Positions 10,641-21,895 of a DNA stretch of 64,000 bases are shown here, one piece after another. Within the stretch, counting starts at the first letter, position 1, and each line of letters begins with the position of its first letter. This DNA comes from Monodelphis domestica (taxonomy: Eukaryota; Chordata; Mammalia; Didelphimorphia; Didelphidae): NCBI RefSeq assembly GCF_027887165.1, contig NC_077235.1, positions 7,361,378 to 7,425,377 on the forward strand, given 5' to 3'. Both the position numbers and the translations under genes were made by a program. Below the pieces are notes generated by a model. The model was not told where the DNA came from, did not search any database, and saw nothing but the letters and a program-made list of their open reading frames with translations.

Positions 10641-10762
10641 ATCCACGTGTGTGGAAAAAGAAAATAAAAATTATATCTACACAGGTGTGGAAAAAGAAAC
10701 AATAAAAGTCAGATGTGTGGAAACAAAATAAAATAATCACACGTGTGTGGAAAAAAAGCTGG
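10641..10762. repeat. Short degenerate tandem repeat, ~35-bp unit, four copies
   Basis: Four copies of a 'cacgtgtgtggaaaaagaaa'-like unit followed by an A-rich stretch, near 10644, 10680, 10711 and 10740. The first and last copies contain an E-box word 'cacgtg'. Confidence 0.7.
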
Positions 10763-11114
10763 TTTCTGAATGGTGATTTGGGAATATGGTTTTTTGGGTT
10801 CCAAATTCTTTCCTTCCCTACCCCTGTGAAGGCAAGAAATACAATATCCGCTCTCCATAAGAAATCATGTAGAATATTTCTTCTAGCCATTTTAAGGGGT
10901 TTGGGGGCCAAGAAAACATAAACTCTGCTCCGTGGAGCTGGAGAGCATTGTTTATCATGAGGCCTTTAGAATTCTTGGGGCTTGTGGTATTAATTAGGGT
11001 AGCTAAGTCTAAACACAGTTGATGGTTAGACTATTGCCATTACTATGTCTAATATTCGCACTCTCACTTTGTATCACAATAAATTGGTACCCAGGTTTTT
11101 GTGAATGTTTCCTC
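10763..11114. other. No recognised feature
   Basis: AT-richer sequence between the tandem array and the L1 block. Nothing recognised. Confidence 0.5.
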
Positions 11115-11190
11115 ATACAGCACAGTAATATTCCATCAGCCACAACTTGGTAAGCCATTCTCCATTTGCTCAATGGTTTTCGCATAGCAT
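11115..11190 (-). mobile_element. Possible old L1 fragment
   Basis: 'gcacagtaatattccatcag' and 'taagccattctccatttgct' loosely follow the end of L1 ORF2 as seen at 45-115. Only about 75 bp, heavily diverged. Confidence 0.35.
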
Positions 11191-11276
11191 TGAGATCCAC
11201 CCCCTCCCTTCCTTAGAAGAACAACAGTGGGGGTGGAGCCAAGATGACTACTTATAGCAGGGAACTCGGAAAGCAG

Positions 11277-11597
11277 GGTCCCCAAACTTTACACAGGGGC
11301 CAGTTCACTGTCCTTCACACTGTTGGAGGGCCAGACTCTAAAAACCTAACCCTAACTGGACAGCAGTATACACAGTGTATAATCCCCTCCCCCAGATTCC
11401 CGCTCACCATGCTGATGTCTTCCATTGTGCAGCCACATAGTCCTTTGTGTGGCGCCTCGTTCTAAGGCACCACGCAAAGGATTATGTCACCAAAAATAGT
11501 ACTGTATGTGACCTGTGCTGCGCTTTGCACAGTGCTCCTCTCACTGACCACCAATAGAAGAGGTGCCCCTTCCAGAAGTGTGGTGGGGGCTGGATAG
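11277..11597 (+). mobile_element. Non-autonomous hAT element inside the L1 5' UTR
   Basis: Begins 'cagggtccccaaactttaca' and continues 'ggccagttcactgtccttca' and 'gttggagggccagactctaa'. This is the left end of a hAT family with a CAGGGGTCCCCAAAC inverted end. It proceeds to 'gctcctctcactgaccacca' and 'gaagtgtggtgggggctgga'. The expected right inverted end is missing. Stems 11442-11456 and 11466-11480 form a 15-bp imperfect hairpin. It interrupts the L1 about 50 bp from its 5' tip. Confidence 0.75.
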
Positions 11598-11800
11598 AAG
11601 TCAAATCAGGACAAGTAAAGGGGCTCTTCCACTGGACATAGCATGAAAAGTAGGCAGTAAGAGGGGACTTTCAAAATATAAGGGGGGAAAGCCATAATGA
11701 AAAGCACAGGCAGACCACCCCTCACTGTGCCAGAGGCAGAGCCAGGACCAGGGCAAGGGGGTGGGGTAGTGGGTTGCAACACTAAAGAAAAAGCACCATA

Positions 11801-12214
11801 GACTTACCCCTGGAGCCTCCAGGCCCTGACAGTAAGATTCAAAGCTGAATAACACCAGACTCACTACCAGCAGGGGTAGGGAATTTAGCCTCAGGGCAAA
11901 ACATTGCAAAGCATGCTATACCACAGACCTATACCTGGACATCCCAGGCCCTGGAGCTGAGGTTCAGAGCTCTAGAGCACTGGCCTTTCATGGCAGCAGC
12001 AGCAGCAGCAGCAGCAGCTTTAGAAAATAGCCTCAGGGCAAAACGCTACAAAGCCTGCTACACCTACAAAAAACCCCAAAAAACATGGCAGACCTATCCC
12101 TGGAAATCCCAGGCTCTGGAGGGGAGGGTCATAACTATAGTACTGGGCCTCTGATAGAGAAGAGAAGATAGCCTCAAGGCAAAGCCCTGTGAGACAGAAA
12201 TGACAAGCAATAGG
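11801..12214 (+). repeat. L1 5' UTR tandem units
   Basis: Three related units start at 11801, 11926 and 12091 with 'gacttacccctgg', 'gacctatacctgg' and 'gacctatccctgg'. Each continues with a 'ccaggccctg'-like word and 'agcctcagggcaaaa'. Unit lengths are about 125, 165 and 124 bp. Such 5' UTR units carry the promoter in other mammalian L1 families; a promoter role here is inferred. Confidence 0.7.
11992..12018. repeat. (CAG)n microsatellite, 9 units
   Basis: Nine pure CAG/AGC repeats within the middle L1 5' UTR unit; they explain most of its extra length. Confidence 0.95.
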
Positions 12215-12424
12215 CAGGACTCCCAGCCCTCCAGCAGGAAAAGGATTATACAGGGGGAAAAGCTCTTGATGGAAAATTTCTATAAAAAAGAACAAAACAT
12301 TATCAACAGGAAGGGGTGAGAAACAAGCAAACACATGCAAACTCCAACAAAAAAAAAATAGAAAGTGGTCCCAAGCTGTGGAAGAACTAAAAAGGGACTT
12401 AAAAAACAAAGACAGAAGAAAAAT

Positions 12425-13290
12425 GAGAAAAGTGGGGAAAAGAAAGGAAAGTAATACAAAAAAAATAACAGCTTAAGAGGTAAAATTGCTCAGATGGAGA
12501 AACAGACACACACAGAATCAAATGAAGTAATAAGCAGATTGAAAAGCAGAATTGGCCTGCTGGAAGAACAGGCAAAGAACTACAATGATGAAAAGAGAGC
12601 TGTGAAAAGCAGAATAGACTAAATTGAAAAGGAGAATAAAAAGATTATAAATGAAAATCAGTCTTTAAAGACTAGAATTGTGCAAGTAGAAGCTAACAAT
12701 TTCATGAGACATCAACAAATAAAACAAAATCAAAAGAATGAAAAAATAGAAGGAAACATGAAAAAAACAACTAACTGGGAAAATAGATCCAGGAGAAAAA
12801 ATTTCAGAATTATTGGACTACCTGAAAACTATAACCAAAAAAAAAACAACCTAGTCATCATATTACAAGAAATCATCCAAGAAAACTGCCCTGATATTCT
12901 TGAACAAGAGGACAAAATAGACATTGAAAGAATCCACAGATTACCCCCTACATTAAATCCCCAAATGACAACTCACAGGAATGTGATAGCCAAGTTAAAG
13001 AGCTTCCAGGTCAAGGAGAAAATACTTCAAACTTCCAGAAACTATTCAGATATTATGGAGCCCCAATCTGGATTATACAGGATCTGGCAGCCCCCACAAT
13101 GATAAAGTGCAAGGCTTGGAATATGATATTCCAGAAGACAAGAAAACTGGATTTACAACCAAAAATCATCTATCCATCAAAAATGGCTATATACTTTCAG
13201 GGGAAAGTATAGGCATTTAATAAAATAGAAGATTTCCAAGCATTCTTGAAGAAAAGACCAGAATGAAACAGAAAATTTGATGTACAAATA
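12425..13290 (+). pseudogene. L1 ORF1 relic
   Basis: ORF1p is the trimeric RNA-binding chaperone of L1. An A-rich, Lys/Glu/Gln-rich coiled-coil part (about 12430-12770) is followed by the RRM-type core in an open frame at 12680-13102 ('NRSRRKNFRIIGLPENY', 'ILQEIIQENCPDILEQEDKI'). The C-terminal domain follows in another frame at about 13070-13290 (peptides like 'QPKIIYPSKMAIYFQGKV'). It is frameshifted near 13060 and has stops in the coiled coil. Confidence 0.85.
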
Positions 13291-13940
13291 CAAAATTCAA
13301 GAGAAGCATAAAAAGGCAAATAAGAAAAATTTTAAGGGCTTCAAAAATGTCAAATTGATTATACTTCTATGTGGAAAAAAATGATATCTGTAACTCTTAA
13401 AAATTGTTTTCATTATCATAGTAGATAGAAGAAATAGAAGGTATTGTAAGTTGTTTAGGATGATATGTAAAAAAATAGGGAGGAAAAGAGGATTGTACTA
13501 AAAGAAATGCAAAGGAAGAGGTCAAATGGGGTAAATTATACCACATAAAGAGACACATGGGGGTGGGGGGAGAATATCATTACAAGAAGATGAGGATGAG
13601 GGTGGTGGTAGGTAATATTTAAACCTTATTCTCAGTGGAATCAATTCAGAGAGGGAAGAACAGCCAGATTTATTGGGGTATAGAATCCTATCTTACCCTA
13701 CAGAAAAGTAGAAGGGGAATAAAGAAAAGGAGTGTGTGGGGAGGGGAGTAATATAAGGGAAGTAAAAGTTGAGGGTGATTAAAAGACCCTAAAGAGAAGT
13801 AGGAGGGGAATAAAAAAGGAGGGGATGGAAAGTAAAGTAAAATAAGGGTGGGGGAAAGATGGACATTAAAAGCAAAACACTGGTGTGGAGGGAAATAGTG
13901 AAAGGAAAAAAGGCAGGACAAAAAGAAGAAATAAAAATGA
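13291..13940 (+). other. L1 ORF1-ORF2 spacer, purine-rich
   Basis: Purine-rich sequence between the end of the ORF1 relic and the first endonuclease peptide. It contains no other recognised gene. Long minus-strand frames here reflect pyrimidine bias only. Confidence 0.5.
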
Positions 13941-16850
13941 TGGAGAATACACAGATGGTAATAATAACTATGAATGTTAATTGGATGACCTCACCCATAA
14001 AACAGAAGCATATAACATAGTGGATTAAAAACAAAAATCCAAGCATATGTTGCTTATAAGAAACACACATGAGGCAGGTAGACACACAGGGTGAAGGTAA
14101 GAAGCTAGAGCAGAATTTATTGGGCATCAACTGAGAAAAAGAAAGCAGGAGTAGCAATCATGATCTCTGACAAAGCTAAAGCAAAAATAGATCTGATAAT
14201 CTAATTTTAAAAAGAAAGAAGAGAATCAAATTAACAGTATCACAAATAAAAAGGGGGATCCCACCTCTAATCAAGAGGAAATTAAGGTGATTATTAAGAG
14301 CTCTTTCACCCAATTATATGACAATAAATCTGATAATGTAGACAAAATGGATGAGTATCTACAAAAATATAAATTTCCCAGATTAACAAAAAAGGAAGTC
14401 AAATACTTAATCCTATATCAGCAAAAGAAATTGAACAAGGCACAAAGAAACTCCCTAAGACAAAATCCCCAGGACCGGATGGATTCACAAGTGAATTCTA
14501 TCAAACATATAAAGAAAAACTAATCCCAATATTATACAAACTATTTGACAAAATAAGCAAGAAGTTTTACCAAATTCCTTTTATGACACAAATATGGTAT
14601 TGATTCCAAAGCCAGGCCAGTCAAAAACAGAGATAGAAAACTATAACCAATCTCCTTAATAAACATAGATGCAAACATCTTAAATAGAATACTAGCAAAG
14701 AGACTATAGCAAATTATCACAAGAATACCAGGTGGGATTTATACCAGGAATGCAAGGCTAGTTTAATATTAGGAAAACCATATGTATAACTTGCCAAATC
14801 AATAATCAAACTAACAGAAATCAAATGATTATCTCAATAGATGCAGAAAAGGCATTTAACAAAATAAAACACCCATTCCTATTGAAAATACTAGAAAACA
14901 TAGAAATAAAAAGCATTGCCATATAATAAGTAGTACTTATTTAAAACCATCAGCAAGTATCATGGGGATATGTTAACAGCTTTCCCAATAAGATCAGGAG
15001 TGAAGCCAATTATCACTTTTATTACTTAATATTGCATTAGAAATGGTAGCAGTAGGAATTAGAGAAGAAAAAGAAATTGAGGGGATTTAAGTAGGCAATG
15101 GGGAAACTAAACTATCACTTTTTGCAGATGATATGATGGTATACCTAGAGAATCTGAGAAAATCGACTAAAAAGCTAGTGGGAATAATAACTTTAGCAAA
15201 GTTGCAGGCTACAAAATAAAAAAACCCACATAAATCATCAGCATTTCTATATATTTCCAACACAGCTCTGCAGCAAAAGTTAAAAAGAGAAACTCCATTT
15301 AAAACCACTCTAGACAATATAAAATATTTAGGAATCTATGTCAAGACAAACTCAGCAATTATATGAACACAACTACAAAACACTTCACAAAAATAAAACT
15401 AGATCTAAATACTTGGAAAATCATTAATTTCTCATGGGTAGGATAAACTAATAAAAATGACAATCCTATTTAAATTAATTTAATTATTCAGTGCCATACT
15501 TATCAATCTACCAAAAAACTTTTTTATAGAATTAGAAAAAAAATTATAACAAAGTTCATCTGGAAAAACAAAAGATTGAGAATATCAAGGAAACTAATGA
15601 AAAAAAAATGTGAAGGAGAAGGCTTAGCAGTGCCAGATCTTAAACTGTACTATAAAGCTGTGATCATCAAAACAATATGGTACTGGCTAAGAGATAGAAG
15701 GGTGGATCAATGGAATAGACTAGGGGTCTATTGACCCCTATGATCTCAGAAAGCTAGTGTTTGATAAGCCCAAAGATCCCAGCTTTTGGGACAAGAACCC
15801 ACTATTTGACAAAAACTTCTAGGGAAATTAGAAAACAGTATAGGGAAAATTAGATTTAGATCAACATCTCACACCCTATACAAATATAAATTCAGAATAG
15901 GTAAATGACTTAACTATAAAGAAGGAAAGTATAAGTAAATTCGCTGAACATAGAATAATATATCTGTCACAGCTATGGGAAAGTAAAGAATTTAATACCA
16001 AGCAAGAAATAGAGAACATAACAAAATGTAAAACGAATGACTTTGATTATATCAAATTAAAATGGATTTGTACAAACAAAACCAATGCAACCAAAATTAG
16101 AAGGGAAGCATCAAACTGGGAAAATTTTTTATAACAAAAACTTCTGACAAAGGTCTAATTTCTCAAATTGATAAGGAATTAAGTTAAATGTACAAAAAAA
16201 TCAAGCCATTCCCCAGTTGACAAATGGTCAAGGGACATGAATAGACAGTTTTCAGACAAGAAATCAAAGCTATCAATAAGCACATGAAAAAGTGTTCTAA
16301 ATCTCTTATAATCAAAGAAATGCAAATCAAAATAATTCTGAGGCACTACCTCCCACCTAGCAGGTTGGTCAATATGACAGCAAAGGAAAACAATGAATGC
16401 TGGAGGGATGTGACAAAATGGGGACACTAATGCATTGCTGATGAAGTTGTGAATTGATCCAACCATTCTGGAAGGCAATTTAGAATTATGACCAAAGAGC
16501 TCTAAAAGAATGCAAGCCCTTTGATTCAGCAATGCCACTACTAGGTTTATATCCCAAAGAGATAATAAAAAGGGTTACACAAAAATATTTATAGCTGCAC
16601 TCTTTGTGGTGGCAAAAATTTGGAAAACGAGGGATGTCCTTTGAGTGGAGAATGGCTGAAAAAATTGTGGTATAATGATGGTGATGGAATACTATTGTGC
16701 TGTAAGGAATGATGAACTGGAGAAATTCTACATGAACTGGAAGAACCTCCATGAATTGATGCAGAGTAAAATGAGCAGAACCACAAGAACATTGTATACA
16801 GAAAGTGAAACATTGTGAAACAATTTCATGTAATGGACTTTACTACTAGT
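13941..16850 (+). pseudogene. L1 ORF2 relic with internal deletion
   Basis: ORF2p is the endonuclease/reverse transcriptase of L1. The N-terminal endonuclease is visible at 13960-14200 ('MNVNWMTSPIKQKHI', 'NPSICCLQETHMRQVDT'). About 1 kb of endonuclease C-terminus and linker is missing compared with other L1s, and at about 14215 the sequence rejoins just before the RT domain ('NSITNKKGDPTSNQEEIKVI'). RT and C-terminal segments follow with many frame breaks. The YADD-equivalent region lies at about 15118-15150, and the Cys-rich C-terminal segment is near 16390-16450. Confidence 0.9.
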
Positions 16851-17175
16851 AGCAATGCAATAATACCAGACAATCTCAAGGGACTTATGAGAAAGAATCT
16901 CATCCACATCAGGAGAAAGAACTGAGGGAGTAGAAACAGAAGAAAACCATACCACTTATCACTTGTTTATATGAATATAGGATTTAGGGTTTTGGTTTTA
17001 AAAGTTTGCTCTATTGCAAAAATGAATAATATGGAAATAGGTATCAAGTGATAGCATTTGTACAAACCAATAAAATTGCTTGTTGGCTCTGGGAGGGGGA
17101 AGGGAAAGAAAACGAATCGTGTAAACATGGGAAAATATTTGAAAAAATAAAAACGTAAAACAACATTAAAAAAAA
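16851..17175 (+). mobile_element. L1 3' UTR and tail
   Basis: Typical 3' UTR words: 'agaaagaatctcatccacat', 'cagaagaaaaccatacca', 'aatatggaaataggtatcaa', then an A-rich tail ending near 17175. Confidence 0.9.
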
Positions 17176-17284
17176 GAAGGAAAACGTTCAGTTGAACTTG
17201 CACTCTTTCTTCTACTCGAGGGTCCTAGAAAAATCTTCCCAAGATGACACTGCATCTGTGGGCAAGACTTGGCTGTAGGTTCAT

Positions 17285-18375
17285 AGAATCACTAGGCATT
17301 AAGTACCCACTATGTTCCAGGCACTTTGCTAAAGAAGGACCAAAAAAATTTTAGGGGTTTAGTTTTATGAGGCAGACAACACAGAAATGGCTCCAAATAA
17401 CCCACATAGGATTAATTGAGGGTAATCTTAGACTAGGGAAGGCACTTGCATTAAGGTCTGGAAAGACTTCTGGTGCAAGGGTGGGTCTTTAGGTGAGAAC
17501 CTGGGAGGTAGAGATGAACAGGGAGAGGGAGAGCATTCCAGGTATGGGAAGGCAGCCAGAGAGAGAATGCCTCTAATCTAATGGCATTCAAGGAATTCCA
17601 GGGAGGCCACATTACCCAAGAGACTCTACAATGTAAGATGACTGGAAAGGCAGATGGAAGCCAGGGTGTGTGGTTTCCAAGGCCAAACAGGATTTTATGA
17701 TCCCAGAGGTGATGAGCTACTGGAGGGGTTGGGGTGGGAACTGATCAGCACTGATTTACGCACATGGGTTGTCATGGGGATAGACTTACAGCAGGAACAC
17801 CCGCAACAGGCCTGGTGGGAGGGGTTGAGGGTCTGTACCAGGGTGTTGGCTATGTCAGAAGAGAAGGCATAGCAGATGTGAGGAAAGTAAACTCAAGAGA
17901 CCTCCGATAACAGATTAGACATGGCAGGGAGAGGGAAGAAACGAGGGTGACTCGGCTGGTTCGTGAGCCCTCAGGCAGCAATAGTGAAGCCAGAGGTGGG
18001 TGGGGAAGAGAATGAGTTCACTTGTGGACATGTTGAGTTGGAGGATGTCTGGAATAACTCACTGAAGACTCCACTGGCCACTGGGGATGTGCATCTGGAG
18101 GTTGGCAGACACGGTGGGGCTGGATAAGTAGATTTGGGAATCAGCACAGAGTCAGCAACTGAATCCAAAGAAGCTGATGATGGACTGAGCAAGAACTAGA
18201 GCAAAAGAGAAGAGGGTGCCAAGAAGAATCCTCTGGGATAGCCCTGCTTAGCTGATGAAGGACACTAAGAAGAAGTGGGCAGCTAGGCAAGAAGGGCACC
18301 AAGAGACACCAGACAGAGCTGGCGTCACAAAAGTCGAGAGAGAAGAGTTCCCCAAAGAGGGAGCCCAGTGAGACC
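17285..18375 (-). mobile_element. L2 LINE, RT to 3' end
   Basis: The 3' end is at 17290 ('cattaagtacccactatgtt'). The body follows with 'gagagcattccaggtatggg'. The RT part is near 17990-18350: read on the minus strand it gives 'ADSQIYLSSPTVSANLQMHI', matching the L2 motif 'YADDSQIYISSPDLSPELQ', then 'NMSTSEL'. Strongly decayed. Confidence 0.8.
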
Positions 18376-18786
18376 AACCCAAAGAATAGTGCAGTAGTTG
18401 GGACAGGAGGACTGGGCAACCGATGGGATACTCAAGTTGACTGAAGATGGCCATGCCCTGCAGAGTAAGTTGGAAAGAGGAGAGGGGGAAACTTGGGGAG
18501 AGGCACAGGCAGGGCCCCATTCAAGGATCTTCAGAAGCAGTCCTATGCATTCAAATAGACAGTATTTGGTTACAATGATGGCGAAACAGCCGTGGAACAT
18601 GGAACAGCTCACTGGAAATCTGCAGGGCAACCTCAAATATTATAACTCCTGCATGGAAGCATGACTCAGTAATCAGCAACCAGCTTGTAAGGAGCTCGGT
18701 TTTGGCCTGTGCCACTTGGTAGGGGTGAGAGGGTAGGCAGTATAGACAAAGATTTCAAACGGAACATTCCATAGGCGTTTCAAATT
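18376..18786. other. No recognised feature
   Basis: May hold further L2 upstream sequence, too diverged to claim. Confidence 0.4.
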
Positions 18787-19050
18787 CAAAAGCTAGGTGG
18801 CACAGTGGATAGGGTGCTGGGCTTGAAGTCAGGGAGACCTGGATTCAAATTCAGTCTCAGATACTACCTGTGTGACCTTGGGCCAGTCACTTCACTTCTT
18901 TTGCCTTCTTTTCCTCAATTCTAAAATGGGGCTGCTAATAGCACCTCCCTCCCTGGGTGTTTTGAGGATGGGAGGAGATAATACTTGTAAAGTGCTCAGC
19001 ACGTTGCCTGGCACATAGTTGGTCCCATGTGAATTTGAGATGTTGCTGCT
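18787..19050 (+). mobile_element. Ther-1/MIR-type CORE-SINE, full length
   Basis: Head 'gctaggtggcacagtggata', CORE 'tacctgtgtgaccttgggcc', then 'aaaatggggctgctaatagc' and an L2-like end 'cagcacgttgcctggcacat'. Confidence 0.9.
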
Positions 19051-19057
19051 GTTATTA

Positions 19058-19830
19058 TTGTTCCCAAAATGAACCTGCTCATCTTTCCTTTCAAGTGGAG
19101 GCCCTTTCGAGGACTTGCCAGTTTCTCTGGCTTCCCTCCTCTTTCTCCCTGCCCCGACTCCATCTTGCCACTTCTACTCTCACAGACATTCGATTCTCCC
19201 TGCTCATATGGCTACCACAGTAGTTCAGCCCCTTGTAATTTCCTGCTTGGACTCCTGCCACATTGGTCCCCCTGTCTCAAGTCTGGGCCTACTCTGCTCA
19301 GCCCTCCACATGGCCTTTGGAGTGATTTTCCTTCTGGGCACATCCGACTGTTCCTTTCCTGCTTAATAAAAGCCAGCAACTCCCTGGTGCCCCTCGGATA
19401 TGCTATAAACTTCTGGCTGGCTTTTACAGCCCTTCCCAACCTGGCCCCAATCCCCATTTGCAGACTCATTATACACTCATTGGCCTCCCTACTGGCTCTG
19501 CGCCAGCCCAAGAGCTTGCTTCATACGGCCCCTGCTTTCTATGTCACACAGCCCCCTACCCCCCAGAATCCCACTGTCTTCCACACTGAGCTCAACCGCG
19601 GCCTCCTTGCCCCAACACCTGCCCGCATCTTCTGCCCTGAAATCGCCCTTTACTTCCGTTGGCTTTGCTCGATGGAAACTTCTGGAGCTTCTTGCCTTCC
19701 CATGTCAAATGAAAGGGCTCTTGGGACAGGGCCTAGTTTCTGTTCCAAGTATGTATTCCCAGGGCCCAGCACAGTGCCCCCATCACACCTAGGGGCGCCC
19801 TGTGTGCTTGCTCATTGGCCTTGTGACCAC
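19058..19830 (+). mobile_element. L2 LINE, ORF2 C-terminus to 3' UTR
   Basis: Starts with 'KMNLLIFPFK' (compare L2 'KTELIIFPPK'). It continues 'ATTVVQPLVISCLDSC' (compare 'ATTLVQALITSRLDYC') and 'INFWLAFTALPNLAPIP' (compare 'KMLCLAFKALHNLAPSY'). The 3' UTR word 'cccagggcccagcacagtgc' is near 19757. The L2 frame changes between these peptides, so the 377-codon open frame at 19069-20202 is not an L2 protein. Confidence 0.85.
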
Positions 19831-19988
19831 CTGGTGCTTTCACTAAACTTCCCCCGCCAAAGAAAACACAAAACGGGATTACCTGGTGCTGTGGGCACAC
19901 TGGAAAGCCCAGACCCTGGAGAAAAGGGAGCAGCTTGCTCCGAGGGACTGCTGCAGGGTGCTCTTACACCTGAAGTACTTACCTCAAT

Positions 19989-20430
19989 TTGGGAGCCAAG
20001 ATGGCTGAAGAAAGGCACAGGTGTGTCTGAGGGCCCTCAGATTCCTCTCAGCTCGAAAACAACTCAAAATGAGGTCTGGAGTGGCAGAACCAACACTTTG
20101 CACAAAGGGCGAGAGGGGAACAGACTGTGCCAGGCAGCAGCCAAGTCCAGAGCTGGGCCTGAGAGCAGCAGGCCTTGGACACAACTGAATGGGCAGCAGT
20201 GACAGCAGCAGCAATGGCAAGGATGCAGCTCTCAAGTGGTCAGAAGGAGACTCCAGGGTCTCTTGGCTGGCACTGCCCATGTGGGATTCTGGGGCCCTAG
20301 CAGACTAGAGCATTGGGCCCAAGGGGAGCAGGGAGCCTGTCACAGTTCCAGGACAGAGAAGAGCCACTTATAGTCACTTCTGGGCCAGAGCACCCTGAAA
20401 GAACAGAAAACTGATGGCCCAAACCCTTAG
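19989..20430 (+). mobile_element. Possible L1 5'-end fragment
   Basis: Starts 'gggagccaagatggctgaag', the same type of tip as at 11230, followed by about 400 bp of 5' UTR-like sequence with an AGC-rich patch. No ORF1 or ORF2 sequence follows, which is unusual because most broken L1 copies keep the 3' end. The family assignment rests mainly on the tip. Confidence 0.4.
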
Positions 20431-21268
20431 AGCTATCTGTGAAGACAACTTGACCAGTTTTTTTAAGTAAAAGTCACAAAATCCCTGAATTTCTGTCTTT
20501 GATGACTCAAGAAGCCAGATCCGCGCATGTGTATTGAGAGTTGGACTAAGTAACCTGGAAGAATAGAGCTTAAATCTCAAATCTGATGCAAGTGAACTCT
20601 GGGATCAATTGGAGTTTCAATTTCACATTCTGAGAAAAGGGCAAAATATGCCTTTAAGGTTGGTAAGAGAACCACTTGAGTTAATGTGTGTATTATAGGA
20701 ACATCCTTTTCTTGTCTGTGTGCCTCTAAACAGACACAAGGTACAACGATGCTCAAGGCACGGATATTCAAGGGTGAGCTATGCAGATGCATGAAAATCA
20801 TCCTTCTGTCTTTCATACCCTTTGGTCTCGAACCCAAAGAGATTCAAGAAATGGGAAAGGACCTCTTTGTGCAAAAAAAATACACAGTATTGCTTGTAAG
20901 ACAGAGTGGTAAGGGTTGAAAAAAGAGAAAGGACTTAGGAAACCAACACCAAATGCCTTGCTCGTGGTCATATACCTGGTGTCAGAGGTAGGATGTGTAA
21001 TGGGCACGCTCTATTTTTGATCTCGGTTTCTTCTCTTCTTATCTGATATCTCTGTTCCATCTCCTCAGCCCATAACCTCCTCAATGTAGCTTTAGACTTA
21101 ACTCAGCAAGAATAACTGATCCCTCCCTGTGCCTGGCTGGTGTGTTTGGTGCCCTGGACTGCAGTCCAGGTTGACTTGGGCCTTGGACTCCTCACCTTGC
21201 CTGTCCCTCGCTGCCACCAGAGTCTGGGTTGGACAGTGTGATAGCTCCAAGAGCTTTGTATAGCCAGC
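20431..21268. other. No recognised feature
   Basis: Nothing recognised on either strand. Confidence 0.5.
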
Positions 21269-21489
21269 ATCTCTGCCAAGAAAAGTCCCCCCAAAATGGA
21301 GTCACAGAGTTAAGCGTGACTGAAATGACTGAACAACAGCAACTATTTTCTTCTTTCGACCTGCCAAAAAAGGCAGAAGTGTCAGTTTTTAGTTTGAGAA
21401 AACGGAAACTCCAACAATTTGGAATGAAGTCTTGCCTTTTAGCAACCCCTACTGCAATGCCCAGATAAGCTGCTGAAGAGCCCACGAGC
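21269..21489 (+). repeat. Local duplication, copy A
   Basis: The first ~75 bp are the end of a MAR1-type SINE ('atctctgccaagaaaa' to 'gactgaaatgactgaacaac'). The next ~145 bp are not SINE, yet they match 23640-23780 at roughly four fifths identity by eye (shared words 'tttttagtttga', 'gaagtcttgcct', 'ttagcaacccct'). Confidence 0.8.
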
Positions 21490-21631
21490 TTTCTATTGAG
21501 AGCTGCCCTGCCCCTGTTAAAACTCTGCTCCTTCAGTTTCTGAACTCCCAAGTTTGGCCCAGTATAAACTATGGAACATTCACATATATGAAAAAGGGTC
21601 TAATCTTTTTTACTTTGAAGATCACTCTCTT

Positions 21632-21652
21632 ACACACACACACACACACACA
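21632..21652. repeat. (AC)n microsatellite
   Basis: About 10 uninterrupted dinucleotide repeats. Confidence 0.97.
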
Positions 21653-21702
21653 CCCCAGTTTCCATTTAGAGGACAGATTGAGTAAAAGATTAACAGTTCT
21701 GT

Positions 21703-21895
21703 GGGGCCAGCTGGGTGGCTCAGTGGATTGAGAACCAGGCCTACAAACAGGAGGTCCTGGCTTCAAATCTGTCCTCAGACCCTTCCTAGCTGTGTGACCC
21801 TGGGCAAGTCACTTAACCCCCATTGCCTTATCCTCACCACTCTTCTGCCTTGGAACCAATATTGATTCTAAAATGGAAAATAAGGGTCAAAAAAG
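21703..21895 (+). mobile_element. Marsupial CORE-SINE
   Basis: Plus-strand copy from 'gggccagctgggtggctcag' to 'aaaatggaaaataagggtca'. The CORE 'tagctgtgtgaccctgggca' is intact. Confidence 0.93.

Larger units (their letters stand above)
11227..17175 (+). mobile_element. Near full-length decayed L1
   Basis: Starts with an L1-like 5' tip ('ggggtggagccaagatgact'). It has a 5' UTR with tandem units, a hAT insertion, ORF1, a spacer, an internally deleted ORF2 and a 3' UTR ending in an A-rich tail. 'agaagaacaac' just before the tip and 'agaaggaaaac' after the tail may be a target duplication with two differences. The parts are listed separately. Many stops and indels make it inactive and fairly old. 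Confidence 0.93.

Noticed and set aside
12680-13102. 140-codon frame that might be a host gene
   Set aside because: It is the RRM-type core of L1 ORF1 with decayed coiled-coil and C-terminal parts on either side.
19069-20202. 377-codon open frame, the longest in the window
   Set aside because: Its first part lies in a decayed L2, and the L2 peptide order switches between this frame and the one at 19115-19366. The rest runs through unique GC-rich DNA and an L1-like 5' end. No domain is visible, so it is a chance frame.
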